Source: Raffaelea ambrosiae (Eukaryota; Ascomycota; Sordariomycetes; Ophiostomatales; Ophiostomataceae). Taken from it: a stretch of 64,000 nt of DNA. The notes under the pieces are model-generated. The model searched no databases. It saw only the letters and a program-made list of their open reading frames with translations, and was not told the origin of the DNA. The position numbers and the translations under genes are program-made. The DNA lies in assembly GCA_002778195.1 (NCBI GenBank), contig PCDI01000004.1, positions 1,535,566 through 1,599,565 of the forward strand, given 5' to 3'. Every line of letters starts with the position of its first letter. The stretch's first letter is position 1. Below are positions 55,901 through 64,000 of the stretch, piece after piece.

Positions 55901-56710
55901 AAGGGGCACCACTCTCAAAGGATCACCAGCTCAGTACCCAGCATGCCTCGGGGTTCACTGCAGAAACCGGCCATTTCGACAACGGGCAGCTCGAGCACAA
56001 TGAGAACACTGGCATCTTCGTCTGCCAACACAATGTCCAGTTCTACCACCGTTGGCCCTCCCTCTATTTTGGAAGATCCACCTTCGCCGGTGGCATCCAC
56101 AGCTTCGCGGTTTTCTGAATCGGCCTGGACGGTCAAGACGTTGCCTAGCCAGTTGGCAATCGTGACAGCCCTGGCCCCGCCACCAGTTGCTGGTCGACAC
56201 AAGCCTCAGTCAACGCATAGCAGTACACATGCACAGTACAGAAAAGATGACAGGCCCCAGACACCTGTCCGGATGCGTGCAGAGACGCTATCGACTATCG
56301 AGGCGTCTTCGTTGATGACACCAAGGAGTCATACTGTACTGGATGACGAGAGTGTCTTGGAAGTGGAAGACGACACGGATTATGAGAGCGACATGCGACG
56401 TCTCATGCCGCTGTTTATGAGAGAAAGGCCGGTTTCAATGATCCGGTCGTCGACTACGAGCACGACGACGCGAACCTCGGTGACGACAGACGCACGCAGC
56501 CGTACCAGTCGGAGAACCCCGTCTGAAGTTCCTTCGTCCGTCACTAGTGCTACCAGTGGCACCAGGTCCATCAACAGCCAGCGAACGGTGGGCCGCAGTC
56601 GAACATTACGCGAGCAAAAGGGGTTCCCTGTGGAACTACATGATTCCAATGACGACCCCAAAAGCAAAAACAATTCTCAGAAAGCACTGAGATGGCTTGG
56701 TTTGGCGTAA
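52949..56710 (+). CDS. Large conserved-type fungal protein of unknown function
   Basis: Two exons, 52949-55104 and 55174-56710, with a 69-nt intron (GTCAGT, branch ATACTAAC, TCCAG) give 1230 aa. Splicing joins RLDIR to FLMANAMQSF. The N-terminus (GSVVAFEGPSEAIATQLHLL, then VLVLPSIQQYL) and the following DAPEFIRKVHEAASIRRNVA, LDFLRN and KKFVILHGGTASSHALCIDA look folded. The middle (about 160-560) is Ser/Pro/Arg-rich. A second folded part lies at about 615-860: SLRSILRMRLPADDVGSQSL, DRIDLVLALGAQAGVYPEF, FVLLDYPPELLAIVLVVQRL. A Ser/Thr/His-rich tail follows, ending in a basic Arg-rich stretch and RWLGLA. Such proteins occur in Sordariomycetes, sometimes under the uninformative name gastric mucin-like; this is from memory. 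No catalytic motif is evident. Confidence 0.8.
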   Translation: MSRTAGLNGSVVAFEGPSEAIATQLHLLPSSPQVLVLPSIQQYLSEADLSSAAATTPTTANARPAAFDAPEFIRKVHEAASIRRNVALDFLRNPTPGSKDNKKFVILHGGTASSHALCIDALRQHEAAAGGDLEKAATLFDELAADGVPTGDETRPYEPQRRRFLQSTGRPRPTSTLSGASSLTGAGTNADPVDPSLDDDGADDSDDNDLIMKAMRAADFLDRETEGLQPTTHILDLTITSRPRSLSTPFNGSSDVVDALSVDRYAANRLSQASDRSSGVWARSNDEFLPAISSPTSTVYLTAPRSEIATQPSSPLRPEHHASASFGAESRPVLIGPAPRGRSRGTAQQRSQSAERRPHPNRPKLEAVGMNFILSSRDPSTRRHSVISDAFTTDSEQQRPQLDDVQDVPIASRTADTATDARRRSLVPRHRCSMKSGSAQLWQPSSRYIDRGTDARNYPAGFEPVLPLVEDLIIQFKDSNKTDDALDLAIRRCKDLAALVVQSSHAASVPYPKDEAQGPKMAEFPATPTSSQGHPQEFQPLQPVTAPSSDDYDPFAPGEYHSGVKLPEARANTSTFAHSSKKMPVIIKTAQPPTPAQTPPPSRTAGELAAEGHVRFHEFLTTGYPTAVAMQNSLRSILRMRLPADDVGSQSLFCLPETTGNLWQPLLEESGADRIDLVLALGAQAGVYPEFKNKITAKLEALGSRPSSGETRSGRLDIRSVSQAGKIAPCIHTPIHILTVSRFLMANAMQSFAAQHALSRVRDDPLSDVTAPNTSLLLGALVVAQLDLYLRTHPDVRFVLLDYPPELLAIVLVVQRLVGRNAVQVVGIVDAEGQGLSDGSAPVPKGETETSVPMLGNPHPPFTRANFLLMSAANTSEVATFVSTIWKRLAGISSTYYGPQNPILVVNQLANRQRIQLAPETTSRSFVSSASSISSDHSTARTLTATETAIIPDLARVDSNSSRQTHNSKAASSQKSYNHKSHGHKGHHSQRITSSVPSMPRGSLQKPAISTTGSSSTMRTLASSSANTMSSSTTVGPPSILEDPPSPVASTASRFSESAWTVKTLPSQLAIVTALAPPPVAGRHKPQSTHSSTHAQYRKDDRPQTPVRMRAETLSTIEASSLMTPRSHTVLDDESVLEVEDDTDYESDMRRLMPLFMRERPVSMIRSSTTSTTTRTSVTTDARSRTSRRTPSEVPSSVTSATSGTRSINSQRTVGRSRTLREQKGFPVELHDSNDDPKSKNNSQKALRWLGLA

Positions 56711-58388
56711 TGGCCGAGCGCTTTTTTTGGTTATGGACCGGCCTTTGTTTCCAATTTCTTTTGTCTTTGCCATTTCTTTCCAGCTTCATACCACCTTTCC
56801 TTTGTTTGCCTATATGTGTCCAATAGTAGATAGTATCATCTATTCCTTCTGTTTGGGATTTTCCGTTTGGGTTTCAGGTTATTTTTTGCCTTTTTTTTTT
56901 TTCCTTCCGTGGATTCTCAGCCATGGATGGCTATGATAGCAAGCCGGTCACTTGTCTTTTTCCTTTGTTAGGCCTTGATTTCCAGGGAGAAAAATGGGTT
57001 GGTTGAATTGAACTTACTTTTGGATACCTGAATCTTACTGTCCATTGGCCGTTTGAGGGTCTCACTCATACCGTTACTGCGGTCTACGTCTACATGACAA
57101 GCAATGGCAAATGGGCCGTGCGATGTGTTGTGTTATATATATGTAGCATATGATGGAACTACTAATGCATTTCACAGTTATGATTGTCTCGGATTCCCGC
57201 GAGAAAAGGAAACAGAAACCAACACAAATGGAGGAACAGAAAGAAAAAAGAAATGTACTTGACCATTGACCCACGAAAAGTTAACAAGAAGTAAGAGGGG
57301 AAAGGCAAAGAGAATGAAGAGAAACCCCCAGAAGTCGGGGAGAAGAGGAAGAGAACTGAAAGAGAGCACGCACACGGGCAGACCGAAAAAACACAAAGAG
57401 ACGGGGGGGCAAGGTAACAAGGGAAACAAACAAGTCGAAGAAAACAGTTGCAAGCCAAAGCCCACCCTAATTAAAGAAAAAAATCCTTTCCCATCTCCGC
57501 CTATGCTCCGATTCTCTTCCGGCTTGCCTTCCTCCCTTTCTGTTCTTTCTCTGTCCTTTCCCTTTCTAAGAAGACCGAGAGAACAGTTATAAACAAAACA
57601 GGACACGATACGTAACAGGGAAAAAAAGCAGCAAAAGAAAAAAAAAAACAAGAACATATTACGCTCCCCGCCGCAACAGAATACCATACTCGTTCCCTGA
57701 CCACCCATTCCCGAGCCCTTGTCTCCTTGTCTCCTCCTTTGGCTACCTCCATTACCCAACGAAACTTTGCATAGTCCTCAATTGTCCCCCCACACACAGC
57801 TTCTCTTCCTATCCCAAATGAAAGTAGACCACATCCTCGTTTCCGTTCTTTCGTTGACTTTCCTTCTGGCATCGGTCTCTTCCTCGCAGCTTTCTTTTTC
57901 TTTTTCTTTCAATTTTTTTTATTGATTTGGTCGGTTTCTTGGATGGAACCCAAAAAGAAGAAGATAGAGAAAAAAAAAGCACGTTGTTTATCTTTATCCA
58001 TTTTGCGCCGGGGATGGTGGATCTATGAAAAGAAACGGGTTGGCTGGTGAGGCAGTTGGGAAGGGCAAAAAAGGAAGAGGCCAAAGACAAGAAAAGACAA
58101 AGAAAGGAAAACAGAAGACAAAGCCAGTCCACCCTGAGAACAGAAAAAGATGCCAATACGCAGCTGCGTGTGCGTGTCTAGGATGTTCGATTGCAAGGCG
58201 TTGTCCGACCTAGAAGGCAGCCGAGGGGAGAGGCAAGGAGGAATACAGGGCGGAATGGGGGGGTCGCTCCAAACTCTTTCTCTGTCATCCTCTCGCTTCC
58301 TCTTTCCTCCTCACCACACACACGCACGTGCACACCACATATATACGTTGTGGGTAGACAGGGCTTGAGGCGGAAACAGGTGGGCTGC
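56711..58388. other. Convergent intergenic region
   Basis: 1.7 kb between the stops of the large fungal gene and ypt1. It contains T-rich sequence after 56715, a TATATATA run near 57134, and purine-rich then pyrimidine-rich stretches from 57290 to 57930. No coding signal is seen. Confidence 0.6.
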
Positions 58389-59762
58389 TTAGCAGCAGCC
58401 ACCGCCCTGGTTGTTGGAGACGCCATGGCCGGAGCCGACCTGGACACTAGGCTTGGTGTTGTTGGTAGCAGTCGTGCCCATGCGCTCCTTGATCTGGCGG
58501 GCCATGGTCAGGAAAGCCTGCTCGACGTTGCTCGCGTTCTTGGCGGAGGTCTCGAGGAAGGGGATGCCGAGGCTGTCGGCGAACTCCTGATTAGGGGTTA
58601 GAAACATGATTTCTGACTTGGGGGAGGTGGAATGTAACCACCGCAGGGAGGGAAAAGGTAGATGCTTGGAGACGCTGTAAAAAACATACCTTGGCGACGG
58701 TGTAGTCGACGACCTTCTTCTCAGACATATCGCTCTTGTTGCCGACGAGCAGCTTGTTCACACCCTCGGTGGCATACCGGTCAATCTCCTGCAGCCATTG
58801 CTTGACGTTGTTGAACGAGTCCATGTCGGTGACATCGTAGACGACGCAGATGCCGTGGGCACCGCGGTAGTAGGACGAGGTGATGGTGCGGAAGCGCTCT
58901 TGGCCGGCGGTATCCCACTGTAGGAAGAAAGGTTAGTTTTTTTCGGTATTTTCGGACCCGAGGTTATTTGGCCTTTGCCAGAGCCTGTTGAGCAAGTACG
59001 TACAATCTGCAGCTTCACGGTCTTGCCATCGAGCTCGATGGTCCGGATTTTCTAGATCGAGAGAGGTCCCAGTCAGCATGTGGTTTGACGAGGAAGAGAC
59101 CCTGCCGTTATGGCCCACCCCCCCCTTTGTTTGTTGCTGACACAAGGGAAGAGAGATGGATCGTGATGGCTGGATAGAGAGAGAACGTACGAAGTCGACA
59201 CCGATGGTGGAGATGTAGGACTCGGTGTAGGTGTCGTCGGCGAAACGCAGCAGCAAGCAAGACTTGCCGACACCGGAGTCACCGATGAGCAGGAGCTTGA
59301 ACAAATAATCGTACCTAGGTTCGAGGTTAGAGACGGAGTGGGCTGGTGGCTGGCGAGCAGAGACGGGATATGGACGGGGATGGGAGGAGGAGGTGGTGGT
59401 GGAGGAGGGTTTCGGCAGGCAGGCAAGGTGGTGATGATAGGCAGCAGCGATGAGAGCCTGTGCAGCCGAGCGGAGGAAATGACAGATCGAGATGGGCGGC
59501 CGTTGCGAAGAGAGAAGTGTCGTCGAGGATCGGTTGAGATGGGGGAGCAGCACGTGAAGGAAGACAGGAGACGAGGCGATACTCTGTGCAGTTTGTTAGC
59601 AAAGGGTCCTCCGAAATGTAGCGCGAGGGCCGACCGGAGACCGGGCAGCCAGCATCGTGAACGGTGCGACCGAAGCCTCCGGTTGCCAGCCCAGGGAGAC
59701 CAGGAGACGGGCGAGAAGCAGGGCACCAAGAACAAGGGCAAAACATACTACTCGGGGTTCAT
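58389..59762 (-). CDS. ypt1: Rab GTPase Ypt1 (Rab1 family)
   Basis: Five exons on the minus strand: 59762-59752, 59314-59191, 59051-59004, 58917-58690 and 58586-58389, giving 202 aa; the introns are 437, 139, 86 and 103 nt. The first exon is only 11 nt and ends inside the fourth codon. All GTPase motifs are intact: GDSGVGKS (P-loop), the effector region [40 protein letters not shown], GNKSD and ETSAKN. The protein ends in GGGCC, the double-cysteine geranylgeranylation site. The effector loop and MNPEYDYLFKLLLIGDSG start are those of Ypt1/Rab1. Ypt1 controls ER-to-Golgi vesicle tethering and autophagosome formation at Golgi and pre-autophagosomal membranes. The long first intron right after the start codon may carry regulatory elements. 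Confidence 0.95.
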
Positions 59763-61372
59763 GGTGACGGGAGGATGGCGGTGAGACGGCCGAATCGAGG
59801 ATCTCAAATGTGTATTTTGGAAAGAAAATGCGGATTCGAAGTCGGAGCAGCAAAGCTGGACCAGGACGCAGATGGCTAAAAGGGGCGCGATGCGAGAGAA
59901 AGGAAGGGGGGGGGAGAGTTTGTGGGCGGGTTTTGGCTGGACGGGCTGGAGATGGATTTGGGGGTTGTTTGCGGATGGTTTGCGTGGAGATTTAGAGATG
60001 GTGACGTTGAAATGGGAAAGGGAAAGATTGGGAGAAAGGCAGGCAGGCAAGGAGGAGGAGACGGGGCAGGGACAGCACAGGAGGCACGGGCTCTGTCAGA
60101 GGCCGTTCCGAAGGAGACAAAGCGCTGGGGCGGTGGGCGATAGCCTAGAGTGCCAGCCGGCGGAGTTTGTGCTAGGGGCTGAAGAACAAGGAAGGGGAGT
60201 GTATGGGAGGGGGCCCGTACTAGCGCGGGCAGGTGCGTCAGACAAGGCGTTGTGACCAGCCACAGCAGCCCAGTTGCCAGGGGGGGGCAAGCCAGGAAGG
60301 ATTGCAGAGAAGGAAGGAACCCCTCTACTACACGTGCACTTTCACATGATGGCCCCATGACAGCAGGGGGGGGGGGGCAACTTGATGGAGCTTGATGTGT
60401 CAGCGGACGTGGAGTCAGCGGACGAGCTACGCAGAGAGGTGTTCATGGCTAACGACAGTCACGTGGTTGAACGACCCATGGTATGGCTCACGTTGTTTGC
60501 AATGGCCCCGTCTGGGGGAGGGAGGAAGCACCTGATGGCCGGCAGCTGGACAAGTCGCTGCGGCGGTGGGCGAGAAAATGGAGGACAGCCTGCGGCTCGA
60601 GAGGTGCGTCTTGCCCGCAAGATGTAACTACGAGGAGCCGACCATCATGCACAGACACGAGCAGTTGCGTAGAGCCGTCAGGAAATGGGTCCTTACACAG
60701 CGCTGCTGAGCCTATCAGCGGCCGCCAATTGGGCTCTCGCAGCCTGTCCCCAGGTGCCGTGGCGCCGCGCCCACTACGGGGAACAGAATGGGGTCTCTCT
60801 GCCTTTCCCCTCGCTTTTAAGCCGACCCAGCCCGCTGTCCCGGTCGCTGCCCCAGCCAAATAGCACTGGCGCATTCCTTCAGCCCGCAAGAGAGATACCA
60901 TACGGAAGCCGCATCCTGCTGATAATAAAAAATTCCGAGGCCTACATCACGATAAAACAACGAGTGGACAAAACGGCTTTCCCTTGCTGCGGGCCAAGCC
61001 GGCCAGACGGGCTTTCCTACTAATAATCCCCAAACGACCCTCTCTTTTTTTTTTTCTTCTACTTGTGTCTTCCTACTGGTTCCTTTTCGTCTTCCGGTGC
61101 CGCTGTTTCTACCCTTGTCCTCTGGTTCTCTGCCCTCTCGACTTCACTCCGGATCACGACCTCTTGTTGTCCCTGATCTTTTCCACCGCTCGCACGGGGC
61201 CGAATGGCCGCTGACTGACCATCCGGATTGGGGCACGAGCAAGACACAGCTTGAGGGAATTTGGGGGCGGGCTTGGTGCAAAGGCCATCTTGTTGGCGGG
61301 CCAAACTACCCAACACTGCCCATTCATACGAAAGCCGGGAAAAGAAAAAGAAAAAAAAAAGAAAAAGGGCAG
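59763..61372. other. Divergent promoter region of ypt1 and the mitochondrial-type gene
   Basis: 1.6 kb between divergent start codons. G-runs lie near 59908, 60282 and 60366, and a short pyrimidine-rich stretch near 61040-61120. No gene was supported. Confidence 0.6.
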
Positions 61373-62464
61373 ATGGCAGGCTCTCTGCTGCCTCTTCTTC
61401 CGCCCTCGGCCGTCTCTACGCCTCTCCGGTCTCTTCTCTCTCGGCAGCTGCTCCCCCTTGCCGCCATGTCGACAACAACGACCCTCGCTCGACACGCACC
61501 GCCGTCGCTCCTGGCCGGCAGCGGCCGGCGTCTCTCTACGGCCTCGTCGGCCGCCTCGAGTTCGCCGCTCGGCCGGCGGCGCCGTCTGCCACTTCGGTCC
61601 CTCCTGCTTCCGATCAGCCGCCGCTCGACGACGCTGCCGCTCGACCATTCGCACAACCTGCCCGACGTCTGGTTCAATGCCAGCTTTCCGCTGTACAATG
61701 CCGGTGGCAACAACAAGAAGCCCGACGAGCGGACTGTGAAGCTCGGAAAGAGTACGTACAGGAGGAGGGGGAAAAAAGAAAGAAAAAAAAAGGGGGAGGG
61801 GGGGTACAACGCTCGAGGATCGCTTCCCGTACTAACTTGACGAATCCCAGCGCTCCGCATACTCCAGGAACGCCTCCCGACGCTGCTCCAGTCGCCGCTC
61901 CCGTCCGAGATCCTCTCGCCCAACATCTCCCTCCACCTCTTCCCCTCGACCCACCCGCACCTCCCCGTCGTCTCCGGCCGCGTCGCCTACATCGCCGCGC
62001 TCTGGACGTCGCCGATCGCCTGGAACCGCGTGCCCATTGTCGGCAACGTCCGGCTCGAGATCCTGTCCGAGCGCATGGCCAAGCAGCCGTCCGGCCTCCT
62101 CCACGCGGCCGCGCCGCGCCGCCTCGGCGCCGGCGACGAACAGCTCGTCGTCCGCTGGCGCACCATTGGCCGCAGCGCGGGCATGTTTGGCGGCGTGTCG
62201 TTTTTCGGCGGCAACGACAGCCAGGACTCCGAGTTCACCGGCCTGTTCATCTTTGAGTTTGACCAGGACGGCCGCGTGCTGAGCCACACGATCGAGCACG
62301 TCCAGGAGGGCGGCGAGTGGGAGCGCGGCGTGGGCGCGCGGTTTGTCGGGCTGACGGACTGGCTGCTCGGGGGCATGCGCGGCTCGGGCGGCGGCGGGCG
62401 GGACGGCAGCGGAGACACGCCGATGCCGGCGTACGAGATGCCGGACAACACGAAGATGCGGTAG
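61373..62464 (+). CDS. Probable mitochondrial protein of unknown function (possible NTF2-like fold)
   Basis: Two exons, 61373-61751 and 61851-62464, with a 99-nt intron (GTACGT, branch TACTAAC, CCCAG) give 330 aa. The N-terminal 90 residues are rich in Arg, Ser and Leu with almost no acidic residues (LRSLLSRQLLPLAAMSTTTT, then LPLRSLLLPISRRS), as in mitochondrial presequences. The mature part has a helix TLRILQERLPTLLQSPLP, the block SPNISLHLFPSTHPHLPVVSG, then RVAYIAALWTSPIAWNRVP. Strand-like segments follow (GNVRLEILSERM, EQLVVRWRTIGRSAG, FTGLFIFEFDQDGRVLSHTI). Helix, short tryptophan-containing segment and three or four strands suggest an NTF2/SnoaL-like fold of the DUF2358 kind; this is inference. 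Two starts are possible, Met1 and Met32 (61466); both leave a basic presequence. Confidence 0.8.
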
Positions 62465-63208
62465 GGTGTGTGTGGTGTGGTGTGTTGGTGGACCACACGG
62501 ACGAAAACGGGAACAAACAAGGAAGGAAACGAAACGTCTCGACGACACACAGGCCTCTACGCTGAGGCCGATGGATAGATTGGATCCATATTCACACAAG
62601 GACTAAAAAAGGGCAAAGGGGGGGGGAGAGAAAGAGGAAACGACGTTATTCCCTTTATTCCTTTCATGAAAAAAAAAAAAAAGCAAAAAGGCGGGAACGG
62701 ACCGGATAGGATAGGATGGGGAGCCGGCGGGAAGCTGGGCACGGAACGCGGACAGGAGAGACTCTTCCTCACTCAATACCCTTGGGGCGTTTTCTTGTTT
62801 GGGCAGGCGTTGAATTTTCCCTTTATTTTCTTTTCATCTTGACGATTTTGTGTTTCTACGTCTCTTCTCTCCCATCTACACCATATTTGTACAATAGCAT
62901 TGGAAACAGGAGCCGCACCAGAGAGAAAGCAAAGCAGCAGGGGCATGGATAGCAAACAGCAAACCAGAGCAAACAACAAGACATTCGCTACCAACGAGAG
63001 AACGTGCCATGGCCAAAGAAAACAGGCGACGTTCATGATTAGCTAACAGAAAACGAATATACACATCGTGGTCAGGAAAAATCAAACAAAACGAAAACAT
63101 GGCACAAAGGTCGTTGTCTCATAAAGGCGGCGCCAGGCTGCCGCATCCTGTCTAGTCCACCCGTCCGGGCCGGGCGTGCGTCCTACGGCCGAGAGCTGGG
63201 GCCTGTTG
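62465..63208. other. Convergent intergenic region
   Basis: 740 bp between two stop codons, with an A14-like run near 62668 and no coding signal. Confidence 0.6.
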
Positions 63209-64000
63209 TTAGACCCGGCCACTCCGCATGCGGCTCTTGTCGTGCGGCCGCGATGTCCGGACCACGTAGTCGACCAGCTCGTCCTCGGACAGCATGGCAA
63301 TGCGCAGCTTGTCGGCCTCCTCGAGGACGTCCACGTCGTAGTCGGGACCCGTGTGGTGGTGGTGGTGGTGGTGGTGGTGATGCTGCTGCTGCTGCTCGTC
63401 CGGATACTGCGTGATCAGCATGGCCGGCAGCGGCACATCCCGCGGCCATCGGAAGGCAAAGATGTTGCCGCGCTCGCCGTTGGCATCCAGCTGGTCCGTC
63501 GGCTGCAGCTGCACGGTCGGGACCGACATGCGCGCATGGGTCGTGTACGTGACCGACGGGTTGCGGGGAGGAGCAGCCGCGGTGGTGGAGATGGATGCTG
63601 TCGACACTCCGGCGGATGCTCCTCCTCCTCCTCCTCCTCCGGCCCCTCCCCCGGCCCCTCCCCCGGCCACGTTCGTCGCCGCCGTCCACCGGTCCCACAC
63701 CCGCTGGCAGATGTTGTCCTCGGCCGAGTCGTTGCCCGGCCGGATGTCGGTGTCTTCTTCGACCACAGACGACTCGGCCAGGGTCGCCTGCCGGGGCGCC
63801 TTGCCTTTGCCGGCGTCGGAAGAAGACGAGGAAGAGGAGGAGCCGTGCGCCTTGCCTTTGTTGCGTGGTGCGCCTCCCCCCCCTCCTGTGGCAGCATCGC
63901 CCCCACTGGAGGCGCCCGGGACGACCTCCTGTTCATCCTCCTCCCCCTCTCCCTCTCCCTCTCCCTCCTCCCCCTCCTCCCCCTCCTCCTCCTCCTCCTC
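63209..64000 (-). CDS. C-terminal part of an uncharacterised protein (5' end beyond the right edge)
   Basis: The minus-strand frame is open from the window edge to the stop at 63209, about 263 codons. No in-frame start with a natural N-terminus is visible, so the gene continues to the right. The visible part begins with a Glu/Gly run coded by GAG repeats, then Gly- and Ser-rich sequence. A block NICQRVWDRWTAATNVAG and another, NIFAFRWPRDVPLPAMLITQ, may be folded. They are followed by ten His coded by CAC repeats (63350-63385) and a C-terminal helix LEEADKLRIAMLSEDELVDY ending in basic residues. No domain was recognised. Confidence 0.65.
   Translation of the reverse strand, partial: EEEEEEGEEGEEGEGEGEGEEDEQEVVPGASSGGDAATGGGGGAPRNKGKAHGSSSSSSSSDAGKGKAPRQATLAESSVVEEDTDIRPGNDSAEDNICQRVWDRWTAATNVAGGGAGGGAGGGGGGGASAGVSTASISTTAAAPPRNPSVTYTTHARMSVPTVQLQPTDQLDANGERGNIFAFRWPRDVPLPAMLITQYPDEQQQQHHHHHHHHHHTGPDYDVDVLEEADKLRIAMLSEDELVDYVVRTSRPHDKSRMRSGRV

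Overview
The window reads as nuclear DNA of a filamentous ascomycete (Pezizomycotina, most likely a Sordariomycete). The evidence is the short introns of about 60 to 540 nt with GTANGT or GTRAGT donors, occasional CTAAC branch sites and YAG acceptors, the GC-rich coding regions full of simple-sequence tracts, pyrimidine-rich leaders, and single-copy fungal housekeeping and regulatory families. The species cannot be fixed from the sequence alone. No virus, transposon, plasmid, CRISPR array, rRNA or convincing tRNA gene was seen.

Left third (1-28.7 kb). A gene enters from the left edge and ends at 1626; its disordered tail carries a PCNA-binding motif and SUMO-interaction motifs. It converges on a BTB-domain protein (2444-4702, minus). 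Two uncharacterised minus-strand genes follow (8205-9158 and 11562-12895, the second with a broken frame). Next come three plus-strand genes: a PDK1-type kinase (15347-18042), a SWIB-type chromatin-remodelling subunit (19230-22126) and a short-chain dehydrogenase (23011-23931). Two minus-strand genes close this part: a small unknown protein (24573-25286) and an Sfl1-like HSF-type transcription factor in four exons (26532-28699).

Middle third (28.7-45.2 kb). A 7.2-kb interval without a supportable gene, rich in minisatellites, separates the HSF-type gene from a haloacid-dehalogenase-like protein (35877-36650, plus). After another gene-poor stretch lies a divergent pair: the replisome hub protein Ctf4/Mcl1 (40017-42812, minus) and a WD40 protein in three exons (43552-45160, plus). 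Two MluI cell-cycle boxes lie between them and a 30-bp minisatellite sits in the Ctf4 leader.

Right third (45.2-64 kb). A 7.8-kb gene-poor interval carries many short palindromic TAC/GTA motifs, including a perfect 20-bp palindrome at 49871-49890, and ends in a long pyrimidine-rich leader. It is followed by a large fungal protein of unknown function (52949-56710), the secretory-pathway Rab GTPase Ypt1 in five exons (58389-59762, minus), a probable mitochondrial protein of unknown function (61373-62464) and the C-terminal part of a gene running off the right edge (63209-64000, minus).

The genes do not form an operon or an obvious pathway cluster; this is an ordinary euchromatic segment. No clearly novel system was found. 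The most useful leads are the PIP/SIM tail, the dispersed palindromic motif family, the frame-broken gene, an in-frame repeat-built intron in the SWIB gene, and the MCB pair with minisatellite at ctf4. Splice sites were read by eye; exon boundaries were checked for frame consistency but not against transcripts.
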